In this document: positions 36,228 to 44,058 of the stretch, piece after piece
Numbering within the stretch: the first letter of the stretch is position 1
Layout of the letters: every line of letters starts with the position of its first letter
Assembly (NCBI RefSeq): GCF_001625325.1
Contig: NZ_JRQQ01000007.1
Coordinates: forward strand, 223,868-287,867
DNA: 64,000 nucleotides
Direction: 5' to 3'
Source: Croceicoccus estronivorus
GTDB lineage: Bacteria > Pseudomonadota > Alphaproteobacteria > Sphingomonadales > Sphingomonadaceae
Notes under the pieces: generated by a model
Seen by the model: the letters and a program-made list of their open reading frames with translations, nothing else
Database searches by the model: none
Told to the model about the DNA's origin: nothing
Made by a program: the position numbers and the translations under genes

Positions 36228-38540
36228 TCAAAAGCTGGCGCGGACTTCGACACCGCCGTTGCGTGGGCGATTGTAAGTCACACCGCCGAAGCCGAGCGAT
36301 CCATAATCGATGCCACCTACGATCACATGCTTGTTGAGCAGGTTGTCGCCCCATGCGGCCACTTCCAGTTCGCCACCGGCAAAGGGAATCTTGCCCAAGG
36401 CAATGCGCGCGCCAAGATTGTTGTCCGCACCGCCCCGGATCGCGGCGTTGTAAGGGCTGTCACGATCCAGCACGTTCCAGTAGCGTCCGCTCTTGTAACT
36501 GTAATCGACCCGCAGAGTGAGTTCGCCCACTCCGACATCTGCCTGGTACTGTGCGGCGAGGTGGGCCGTGGTCTTCGAAACGTAGGCAAAGCGGGCCTCG
36601 TCCGCGACATCCAGGATCTCGTCCAGTACCGGATCGCGATACAGGAACTTCTTGTATTTCGGATCGACATAGCCAAGCGATCCTTCAAGCCGGAAACCGG
36701 GGAGGGGGATAACCGCCACTTCCAGCTCGACCCCTTTGTAGACCGCCCGGCCAGCATTCACCGTTTCGTTGGTGGTGCCATTGGATCCGGCAACGAACTG
36801 CGTAACCTGCAGGTCGTTGTAGTCGGTGTAGAAAGCTGTCGCGTTGATCCGCACTTTCCGATCGGCGAGATCGGCTTTGATACCGACTTCTCCGGAAGTC
36901 GCCTTCATTGGCCCATAGCCGTCGTTGACACTTTGCGGATTGAAGCCCCCGGCCTTGTAACCGGTGGCGAAGCGCGCAAATGTCATGACATCTGGCGTCC
37001 ACTTGTAACTGAGGGATGCTGTCCAGCTGAAATTCTTGAATGACCGCTCAAGCGAACGGGCAGGAAGCAAAACGCCATCCGAGCTGTTCTGCTGGTCCAT
37101 TGTACGCTTGTCGTGCGTATAACGGCCACCAAGCGTCAGCTCCATGCGCCCGTCCAGAGAGGAAGGACGCCAGCTCACTTGCCCGAACGCGGCATAAGAC
37201 TTGGCTCCGGCGCCATAGGCCGTAGTCGGTTGAATGTTGAGCGCGGTGTCCGCGTCGATCACAAACGTGAGGAAATACGGCGCGAACTCGCTGACATGTT
37301 CGTTGAAGTAAAACAGTCCAGCGACATAATCGAGATCTCCGGCCTTGCCGAGAATCTGGAGTTCCTGCGAGAACTGATTTTGCTTGCGACGGGAAGATGG
37401 TAGCGCGGCATAGGGGCTGACCATGACCGGCCCGGTGACACCCAGAACTTCGCCGAGCAGGGGGCCATTGCCATCGAGTTGCGTGTTCTCGCGGATCGAC
37501 AGATTACGCCAGGCAGTAATCGACTTGATGCTGACACTGTCATTGACGCTGTATTCCGCCGTCAAGGCATTGCCATAAGAGGTGATCCGCGATGCAGGCA
37601 GAGTTCCGGCCTGTGCCAGCTTCGAGAGATATCGGTTCGAAACCACGAACGGTGCCCCGCCGTAATCCGGGGACTTTGAAAAGTAATCCTGCACCGCCTG
37701 GGATGCGATAAAGACCTGCGAGGCATTGCTGATCGCGCGGGTCCGGCTGTAGTCGCCCCGATAATCCAGTGTCAGCCCGCCCAGCTCTGCCGTCACTGCG
37801 CCGTTGATCGCAGTCGTGCGCACGGCACCGGGATCATCGCTCGATTTGGTCAATGTGTTGTCGACAAAGCCATCGCGCTGGTGATGATAGATGCCCAGAC
37901 GGGCCTTGATGCCACTGGTCCCAAGATCACCTGTGTCGAAAGATCCGCTGGCAGTGATTTCGTCGTCACTGCCATAGCCGAGCCGGAGATTGGCACCGGC
38001 CTGGTTCTGCGGCTTCCTGGTCAAGATATTGAGTGCACCGCCAGTCGTGTTGCGGCCAAACAAAGTCCCTTGCGGTCCACGCAGGACTTCGAGCCTCTCG
38101 ATATCTATGAGGTCGGAAAGGTTCCCCGACATCCGGGCATGATAAACTCCGTCGACATAAACACCGACGGTTGCATCGTTGGTGAAGTTGGGCGCGTATT
38201 CCCCGATGCCTCGAATGTATGCGACGAGTGTCGAGGAGGCATTGCCCGGGCTAGGTGACAGGCTGAGATTGGGAATGCGGGCGTCGAGATCCGTGCTCGA
38301 CTGAACATTCATGTTTTCCAGCGCGTCGCTACTCAATGCAGTGATAGCCAGCGGAGCATCCTGAATGTTTTCTTCGCGTCGCCGGGCGGTCACGACAATC
38401 GTGCCGAAGCCGTCGGTGTTTTCGGAATACCCACCGTTATCCTGCTGGGGAGCGTCCTGGGCGTGGGCCACGGATGGCAAACCCAGGACAAGCGTCAACG
38501 TAGTTATCGCCGTCGAGGCAAGTTTCACCTTTCCAGACAC
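36228..38540 (-). CDS. TonB-dependent outer-membrane receptor
   Basis: 770 residues: signal peptide (cut after VAHA, about residue 27), plug start TIVVTARRREENIQDAPLAI, LRGPQGTLFGRNTTGGAL, barrel end VEVRASF. GTG 38540 has GGAG 7-8 nt upstream. Imports the presumed substrate of the downstream NTF2/NTF2/sulfotransferase/DUF1214 genes. Similar in plug sequence to the receptor at 48798, which also neighbours a DUF1214 gene. Confidence 0.95.
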   Translation of the reverse strand: MSGKVKLASTAITTLTLVLGLPSVAHAQDAPQQDNGGYSENTDGFGTIVVTARRREENIQDAPLAITALSSDALENMNVQSSTDLDARIPNLSLSPSPGNASSTLVAYIRGIGEYAPNFTNDATVGVYVDGVYHARMSGNLSDLIDIERLEVLRGPQGTLFGRNTTGGALNILTRKPQNQAGANLRLGYGSDDEITASGSFDTGDLGTSGIKARLGIYHHQRDGFVDNTLTKSSDDPGAVRTTAINGAVTAELGGLTLDYRGDYSRTRAISNASQVFIASQAVQDYFSKSPDYGGAPFVVSNRYLSKLAQAGTLPASRITSYGNALTAEYSVNDSVSIKSITAWRNLSIRENTQLDGNGPLLGEVLGVTGPVMVSPYAALPSSRRKQNQFSQELQILGKAGDLDYVAGLFYFNEHVSEFAPYFLTFVIDADTALNIQPTTAYGAGAKSYAAFGQVSWRPSSLDGRMELTLGGRYTHDKRTMDQQNSSDGVLLPARSLERSFKNFSWTASLSYKWTPDVMTFARFATGYKAGGFNPQSVNDGYGPMKATSGEVGIKADLADRKVRINATAFYTDYNDLQVTQFVAGSNGTTNETVNAGRAVYKGVELEVAVIPLPGFRLEGSLGYVDPKYKKFLYRDPVLDEILDVADEARFAYVSKTTAHLAAQYQADVGVGELTLRVDYSYKSGRYWNVLDRDSPYNAAIRGGADNNLGARIALGKIPFAGGELEVAAWGDNLLNKHVIVGGIDYGSLGFGGVTYNRPRNGGVEVRASF

Positions 38541-38590
38541 TTTCCATCTCCGTTTTATATATGAATTATTATATTGAAATAATTATATTT

Positions 38591-39361
38591 TTATATTCCG
38601 AAGCCGCCCGATACACTGATCGATTGGCCAGTTACGTAGGAGGCGCGATGCGATGCGAAGAACACGACTGCATCGGCGATTTCCTCGGGTCGCCCCCAAC
38701 GGACCAAAGGCAGCATCTTGCGGGTTTCCGCGATCCAGGCTGCATCAAAAACGCCTTGATGCAGGAGTTCCTTGAACATGCCGGCCTCGATCACGCCGAC
38801 GAGGACGGAATTGGCCCGGATGTTGTGGGCCCCTTCTTCCACGGCAATCCCACGGACCAAGGATTCGATCGCTGCCTTGGGGGCGACCGACAGCCCGTCT
38901 TTCTGCGGCCAACGTGTGTGACCGGCGGAGCCGAGAGTTACGAAAGATCCGCCGCCATTCTCTCTGAAATGAGGGATGGCGACTTTGCTTGTTGCGAAGA
39001 AACCACTGACTTCGACGTCAAGTGCCCTGCGCCATTCCTCCAGGCTGGTGTCGGCAAGATGGACTTGCGTGACCAATGGTCCGGCTGCCCATACGACTGT
39101 ATGAATTCGCCCATGAGCGCTGACTGCTTCTTGAAAGGCACGCTCGATCTGGGCGATGTCGGTCACATCTACGGCATGCTTGCTGCCCAACACACCGGTG
39201 GCCTCTATAGCTTTGACGGCTGCTGATGCTGCCTCTTCATTTCTGCGGAATGTGACGGCGACGTTTGTCCCCGCTTCGGCAAGCGCAAGGGCAACGGCTT
39301 GGCCGATGCCGCCACTGCCACCAAAAACCATCGCCGCACCGTCCGGAAACTGACCCCTCAC
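38591..39361 (-). CDS. SDR-like protein lacking the catalytic tyrosine
   Basis: 256 residues of SDR fold with a good dinucleotide site (FGGSGGIGQAVALALAEAG) and standard C-terminus (VTGQSISVSGGFGI). The active-site Y-x3-K reads S-V-A-P-K (DGLSVAPKAA) and NNAG reads WAAG. Ser for the catalytic Tyr should cripple normal dehydrogenase chemistry, so it may be a reductase with altered mechanism or a binding/regulatory protein. First gene before the receptor (50-bp AT-rich gap), probably the same operon. Confidence 0.85.
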   Translation of the reverse strand: MRGQFPDGAAMVFGGSGGIGQAVALALAEAGTNVAVTFRRNEEAASAAVKAIEATGVLGSKHAVDVTDIAQIERAFQEAVSAHGRIHTVVWAAGPLVTQVHLADTSLEEWRRALDVEVSGFFATSKVAIPHFRENGGGSFVTLGSAGHTRWPQKDGLSVAPKAAIESLVRGIAVEEGAHNIRANSVLVGVIEAGMFKELLHQGVFDAAWIAETRKMLPLVRWGRPEEIADAVVFFASHRASYVTGQSISVSGGFGI

Positions 39362-39472
39362 TCATTCTCTCCTCAATGGGCGTCGACCATCCATTGCCAG
39401 CCCGGGAGTGGGGCCGGCATGTCTTGTCGAACATGCTCTGTTTTGAGTTGGCCGGAGCCAATGAGCGTGGAG

Positions 39473-39496
39473 TGCTATCGCTTGAGCGCGATAGCA
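39473..39496. promoter_or_regulatory. Inverted repeat upstream of the SDR/receptor operon
   Basis: A perfect 9-bp inverted repeat TGCTATCGC/GCGATAGCA with a 6-bp centre lies about 110 bp before the SDR start and downstream of the XRE-like regulator gene. It may be an operator or a second transcript-end hairpin. Confidence 0.4.
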
Positions 39497-39529
39497 ATGC
39501 GGTTTCGCGCAACGATCAGCTGATGACGG

Positions 39530-39556
39530 AAAAACCGATCAAGTCATGATCGGTTT
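39530..39556 (-). terminator. Rho-independent terminator of the XRE-like regulator
   Basis: A perfect 10-bp stem (39532-39541 with 39547-39556, 5-nt loop) is followed on the minus strand by TTTTT (through 39530). It lies 25 bp after the regulator stop and separates it from the SDR/receptor operon. Confidence 0.75.
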
Positions 39557-39581
39557 GAGTAATTCACCCTGTTTGTGAGGA

Positions 39582-40442
39582 CTATTCGTCTAGCATATGC
39601 TGCAAATTTACGGGGTGAGCGGCGGTTATGATGCAGTGCCACTCCATCTGCGCCCGCATTTGCCGCCGGTCGTCGAGGGCAAGAGCGCGCACGGCTGCGA
39701 CAAAGTCTTTCATCAGCAGATCGAGCTGCACGACCGAGGCTGGCGAGAGCTTGAGCGTTTCCAGCTCCCAGACCGATCTCGGGCCATTATAATCGATGGT
39801 CTGAAAGAGTTTCTTCGCAGTGCGGTCAAAGGTTCGCCGTACAGGTCCCCCTTGATGCCAGTCAGGGTATTTGACAGTCAGAATACGGACGTTGTTGTTC
39901 GGCATGAGGCGGATCAGACCGAGCCGATCCAGCTTGACCAGATGTGCGACCAGTTGCGGCTCGTTCAATCCGCATTCGACCCTTACCTCCTCAGGGGTCC
40001 AGCCGTAGCGCAGCAGATAGAAGACGAACGCGCACATCACGCTTTCGGCAACACCGATTTCCTGTGTGTGAGACAGTCGATGAATTAGCCCCTGTTCGCC
40101 ATTGTGAGCCATTTCGGCCAGGTCGACGATCCTTATGTCAGCGATCTGGCAGAGCTTGCCCAGGATCTGCAATGTCATGCCTTTGCCCGATAGGTATCGG
40201 CGTACGGTTGCCTCGCTGACCTGAAGCTTTTCGGCGATCAGGGTCTGTCGGATACCTTTTTGACGGAGGATACGTTTCAAGGCCGCCAGCAGCCGTTCCA
40301 CGTCTTCCATCTGCTCGAATGCTTCCAGTTCTCTCACCTGTTCCTGCCTATCGAATTGTGATCGCCCGGCTGTGGGCTCGATAGCGGAATGGTAATTGCA
40401 GATACTGGCGAGGCAAAGTGCCTGCTGGAGTAGAGGTGTCAC
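39582..40442 (-). CDS. XRE-like helix-turn-helix regulator with extended C-terminal domain
   Basis: Up to 286 residues. The helix-turn-helix is ALKRILRQKGIRQTLIAEKLQVSEATVRRYL (about 54-86). A middle region has a second possible winged-helix (YGWTPEEVRVECGLNEPQLVAHLVKLDRLGLIRLMPNN), and the C-terminal part is helical with no family I recognise. The outer start is GTG 40442 without a clear ribosome-binding site; GTG 40334 (AGGCAGGA upstream) or ATG 40310 are alternatives. A plausible regulator of the SDR/receptor operon just downstream. Confidence 0.75.
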   Translation of the reverse strand: MTPLLQQALCLASICNYHSAIEPTAGRSQFDRQEQVRELEAFEQMEDVERLLAALKRILRQKGIRQTLIAEKLQVSEATVRRYLSGKGMTLQILGKLCQIADIRIVDLAEMAHNGEQGLIHRLSHTQEIGVAESVMCAFVFYLLRYGWTPEEVRVECGLNEPQLVAHLVKLDRLGLIRLMPNNNVRILTVKYPDWHQGGPVRRTFDRTAKKLFQTIDYNGPRSVWELETLKLSPASVVQLDLLMKDFVAAVRALALDDRRQMRAQMEWHCIITAAHPVNLQHMLDE

Positions 40443-40594
40443 CGGGGCGTGAATGTGGCGGTTATTCTGCCTTCGAACGAAAAGGGATGTCCTTCGAGCA
40501 GAAGGCCTTCATCGGTGGAAGCAGGGTGAGAGGGCAGATGGGATGCCAAAGGGAGAGGTTGTCTCATTCCCTCTGGCATCCTTGACGTGTCTGA

Positions 40595-41566
40595 TCAGGC
40601 GTAGAACTCTTCCTGATAGGAACGCCATTTCATGATCGGGCCATCGCCGGCGCACAGTTGAGGGCGGGCAAGGTGTTTCTTGAAATCGAGTACCTTGAAA
40701 TCCTTGTCGGTCTCAAAGGCGGTGTTGTCTGCGAAAGGCTTGCCCAAGGCTTCATTCAATTCGGGGGAGCCCATGTCGCGAACATAGAGCCGACTGACCT
40801 GTACGAAACGTTCATGGTCGATCGGTGTTGCGGATACTGACTGAAGGAACCCGAAACCGTCGCCGGTAACCAGCTGAGTCATCAGCGACACCCCGGTAAA
40901 CATGTTTTCCAGCCCGGTAACCGGGAAGCGTTCTCCGGTCGGCGGACTGAATCGCGCATGCATGCCGAAGGAGGTGCGTTCCATTGACTCGATCGTCGGG
41001 AGAAAGTTCGAGCCATGCAATTGCTGAACGTGTGCGGTGTCGAACAGGTTTTCAAACAGATCGCGATACGGACACGTCGATTCACGGAAAGTCGTGGAAT
41101 GCGGAATCCATGGAGCGTCGACATCGAGAGATTCACGGCTCCATGGCTCGAAGTCGGGCTCCTCGCCTTCTGGGTGGTACCAGGCGAGCACCATTCCGTC
41201 GATTTCGCGGGTGGGGTAAACCTTGAGCTTTACGCTCCCTGGAACCATGACCTTGGTATAGGGGATATCGACGCAGCGGCCAGTCGCGCCATCGAATGAC
41301 CATTTATGGAATGGACAGGTGATCTTGCCCTCGCTGATCGAGCCGTCCAGTGTCGCCAGATGGGCACCCAGATGCGGGCAGAACGCATCGGCGACATGGG
41401 CGGTGCCATCCGGCCCGCGATAGACGATGAACTGTTCGTCCAGATAACTGACGGGGAGCATTTCGTCGGCAGTGACCTTTTCGGATTCGGCCACACAATA
41501 CCAGCCCCTCGGGAACCCGATGTCCGGTGCCCTGCGGTGCATGGGAAGCGCTTCCATGGTAAGCAT
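40595..41566 (-). CDS. Rieske non-heme iron oxygenase (KshA-like)
   Basis: 323 residues. The Rieske site is C63-x-H65-x18-C84-x2-H87 (CPHLGAHL, CPFHKWSFDG). The mononuclear site is D176-x2-H179-x4-H184 (LFDTAHVQQLHG). The N-terminus (FPRGWYCVAESEKV) and CPHLGAHL resemble 3-ketosteroid 9-alpha-hydroxylase oxygenase and related terpenoid/steroid monooxygenases, but substrate cannot be fixed from sequence. No reductase nearby. Start ATG 41566, AGGAG 8 nt upstream. Lies 39 bp after a TetR gene on the same strand. Confidence 0.9.
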   Translation of the reverse strand: MLTMEALPMHRRAPDIGFPRGWYCVAESEKVTADEMLPVSYLDEQFIVYRGPDGTAHVADAFCPHLGAHLATLDGSISEGKITCPFHKWSFDGATGRCVDIPYTKVMVPGSVKLKVYPTREIDGMVLAWYHPEGEEPDFEPWSRESLDVDAPWIPHSTTFRESTCPYRDLFENLFDTAHVQQLHGSNFLPTIESMERTSFGMHARFSPPTGERFPVTGLENMFTGVSLMTQLVTGDGFGFLQSVSATPIDHERFVQVSRLYVRDMGSPELNEALGKPFADNTAFETDKDFKVLDFKKHLARPQLCAGDGPIMKWRSYQEEFYA

Positions 41567-41587
41567 CCTCTCTTCTCCTTCTCGTTG

Positions 41588-41604
41588 TCACATTATTGTT
41601 GTGA
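41588..41604. promoter_or_regulatory. Inverted repeat between TetR and Rieske genes
   Basis: TCACA-N7-TGTGA occupies the 39-bp gap just ahead of the Rieske gene. It may be an operator for the adjacent TetR or a small hairpin. Confidence 0.35.
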
Positions 41605-41605
41605 T

Positions 41606-42304
41606 CTATGCCTCTCCCGTTGGGGGTAGAGTTTCGCCTCGCGATGCGGCGATCATTTCCAACAGCATGGAAACACCTTCATCTATCAGTTGATCGCCTT
41701 CGGCCTTCGCCAGAAAGTGTTCCATCCACTCGCCGACAAGCGGACTTTGCTGATGATCTTGCGCGGCGTATTCCTGCCGCATCGTTCCTGCGCGTGATGC
41801 ACCGCGCGCGCTCAGTTCTGCCTCGTTATTTGCCGCTGCCGCCGCACCAAGAGCAATGCAGCTTGCCATGCGGTAGATGTGAAAGGCGAACTGCGGATCA
41901 AAGCCGCGATCAACCAGCAATCGGGCAAAGCCTTCCAACTCGTCGATCTGCCCTTCTGCGCCCATGATCCCTTCCACAAAATGGACAAGCAACTTGGGCT
42001 TCTTTGAGAACACTTCGTAAATGGCGCGGATATGGGCCTCGACAATTTTGGACCAGTGCTGCCCATGTTCCTGGATCGACGGACGCCATGCCTGGTTCAC
42101 GGCAACAAGCCGCTTCAAGTCATCGACGCTTTCGACATAGGTATAGAGCGTGGCCACGCCGATACCAAGGCGATCGGCCACCGCGCTCATGCTGAGGCTG
42201 TCGAGGCCGAGCGCCGCTGCGGCATCGATAATCTCGTTGAGCGACACCCTGCGGGGGCGGCCCACGGACTTCTTCTTGCTGAGCCGCTGCACGTTCGTAT
42301 TCAT
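41606..42304 (-). CDS. TetR-family regulator
   Basis: 232 residues. Helix-turn-helix SLSMSAVADRLGIGVATLYTYVESVDDL (about 37-64) follows a basic arm (SKKKSVGRPRR). The helical ligand domain is of the TetR_C type. Upstream of its start lies ATTTCGGAAAT (42325-42335), a short palindrome suited to autoregulation. Immediately upstream of and co-directional with the KshA-like Rieske gene, which it probably controls. Confidence 0.9.
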   Translation of the reverse strand: MNTNVQRLSKKKSVGRPRRVSLNEIIDAAAALGLDSLSMSAVADRLGIGVATLYTYVESVDDLKRLVAVNQAWRPSIQEHGQHWSKIVEAHIRAIYEVFSKKPKLLVHFVEGIMGAEGQIDELEGFARLLVDRGFDPQFAFHIYRMASCIALGAAAAANNEAELSARGASRAGTMRQEYAAQDHQQSPLVGEWMEHFLAKAEGDQLIDEGVSMLLEMIAASRGETLPPTGEA

Positions 42305-42324
42305 GAGCGGAGAATATCGAATGC

Positions 42325-42335
42325 ATTTCGGAAAT
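42325..42335. promoter_or_regulatory. Short palindrome upstream of TetR gene
   Basis: ATTTC-G-GAAAT is symmetric and lies 21 bp before the TetR start, in an AT-richer stretch; candidate operator. Confidence 0.35.
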
Positions 42336-42391
42336 ACAATCGGATTTCAATCTTGGCTTTTGACAAGGAGGCAATGTTGAGTGGATACAGT

Positions 42392-43642
42392 TTATTGCCG
42401 TGCTATCCCGTCAAGAAAGATCAATGCACATTCGCGTGAGCGCTCTTCGCGTAATCCAGCGTCGGGAAAGGCATTGAGCGTGAGGAATCTGACGGCATGA
42501 GTTGCGAGGCAATAAAATGCCCGTGCCGCGAATATATCGGGCAGGGGGAGGTCATGGCGTGCCAGTATCCGGTTCAGTGACCGGGACACTGCGGCAACGC
42601 GCATATCGAAGAAGCGCTGAGCGAGATCGGGCGTCATTTCGGCCTCCTGAACCAGCAGGCGCTGCAGCTTGATACTGTGCGGTTCAAGGTGCCATTCGAG
42701 TACGTCCTGAGCCAGATGTGCAATTTCACTCAGCGGATCGGATTTGCACGGCTGCTCAAAAGTGGCGCGGCTCGATGCAAAGATCTGCTGTTCCACAATG
42801 TAACGGAACAGTCCCTCCTTGTTGCCGAACTGGCGATATATTGTCGCCTTGCTGGACCTGACCGTCTTGGCGATCCGTTCCATATTCGCGCTTACGTAGC
42901 CGTGTTCGAGGAATTCGTTCATTGCCGCAGTGAGCAGCGCGTCCCACTTCTCTTTGGCAAGACGCAGGGCAACCCTGCCTTCGGGAACGGGCTTCGCCGC
43001 CATCTCCAGCAGAGACAGGCGAGCGGAAGCCGCGTCCTGGCTGTGTCTCTGATAACCATGAAGAAACAGATCCGTGGCGGCCTCGACCAGAGTCTTGCGT
43101 TCCTCAGTCGACGGTAATGGAGCACCCAGGAAATATCGGCTGCCTTCTACCGTTAGCGCTCCGAAACGAGTGGAGATGATAGCGGGGTCGACTGGGGCCA
43201 GTTTGCCTTCGTGGATAAGCCTGTCGAGATAGCTGGCAAGATTTCCGGCCAGGGACAGACGGTACTCGTGGAGTTCGGCTGCCAGTTCGGGAAATTGGCT
43301 GGCGGCGACAATGTTAGCTCGAAACAGGCCAAAGCTGGCCGGGTGGGTATAGCGTTCGAACAAGCGGTGGCCGAAGGCGATCAGCGTATCTCTGACGTTT
43401 TCGGACGTCTGCACCGACGAAAAGTTCTTGTCGGCTTCCTCCAGCGTTCTGCGCACGGCTGCCTCGAACAATGCCAACTTGTTGGGGAAATGTTCGTAAA
43501 TGCTTTGCTTGCTCAGATGCGCGGTGCTGGCAATCATATCGATGCTGGTGCGCGCGAACCCCTCTCGAAGAAAGACTTCTCCGGCCGTGTCCAATATCTG
43601 GGCGCGAGTATCCCGCCGCCTGTGTGTTGGGGATTTGATCAT
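42392..43642 (-). CDS. Double TetR protein: two complete repressor units in one chain
   Basis: 416 residues containing two TetR-type helix-turn-helix domains. The first is at about 8-63 (TSIDMIASTAHLSKQSIYEHFPNKLALF), the second at about 225-278 (ANMERIAKTVRSSKATIYRQFGNKEGLF). Each is followed by its own helical effector domain. The frame is continuous with no stop between the halves, so it is a real fusion unless there is a sequencing error. A single chain could mimic a TetR dimer and bind an asymmetric operator. ATG 43642 is preferred over an upstream TTG. Divergent from the arylsulfatase. Confidence 0.88.
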   Translation of the reverse strand: MIKSPTHRRRDTRAQILDTAGEVFLREGFARTSIDMIASTAHLSKQSIYEHFPNKLALFEAAVRRTLEEADKNFSSVQTSENVRDTLIAFGHRLFERYTHPASFGLFRANIVAASQFPELAAELHEYRLSLAGNLASYLDRLIHEGKLAPVDPAIISTRFGALTVEGSRYFLGAPLPSTEERKTLVEAATDLFLHGYQRHSQDAASARLSLLEMAAKPVPEGRVALRLAKEKWDALLTAAMNEFLEHGYVSANMERIAKTVRSSKATIYRQFGNKEGLFRYIVEQQIFASSRATFEQPCKSDPLSEIAHLAQDVLEWHLEPHSIKLQRLLVQEAEMTPDLAQRFFDMRVAAVSRSLNRILARHDLPLPDIFAARAFYCLATHAVRFLTLNAFPDAGLREERSRECALIFLDGIARQ

Positions 43643-44058
43643 TCTAGCTAAGCAAGCCCCTTGCCGAGGGGATGTTCCATACTGGCTGCGCAAACATCAT
43701 CGTATTCGGCCTTCGGGCTGCTCACACCGTGCGGTATCCGGGGATTGGCATCGAGATCGAGTCTTTCCAACCCGGTTTCCTGTTCAGTAATCGGGAAAGA
43801 GTGGCTGAGGAAGCTTCGCGCCCCGATAGCATCTCGACAGTACAAAGGCAGAGTGAGTTTTAGCCTGTTTCCCCGAGACACGCTGTTAGCGGAGCAGGAA
43901 TTGAGACAAAGTATATTGTACGATCCAGTTCCGTACGATAGGCAGGTAAAGGGCCAATAGCCAACGATGGAATAACCCGCAAATATTGTCCCGGCATCCG
44001 TGAAATTGCAGGCGAACCGTCAAAATTGAAAACAGAATGTGAGAGAGGATTGGAGGGG
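43643..44058. other. 416-bp divergent regulatory region without a gene
   Basis: No convincing coding sequence. An AT-richer part (43901-43945) holds TTGAGACAAAGTATATT and two direct GTACGAT repeats 15 bp apart (43918-43924 and 43933-43939), the second within the palindrome CGTACG. These are the best operator candidates for the double TetR protein upstream of the sulfatase. Confidence 0.5.
43918..43939 (+). promoter_or_regulatory. Direct GTACGAT repeats upstream of the sulfatase
   Basis: Two copies of GTACGAT, start to start 15 bp, about 120 bp before the sulfatase start. Direct rather than inverted spacing is unusual for TetR dimers but would suit an asymmetric double-domain repressor. Confidence 0.4.

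Noticed and set aside
43661..43960. A 99-codon frame in the sulfatase control region
   Set aside because: No ribosome-binding site, no family features, and it covers the most promoter-like AT-rich stretch.
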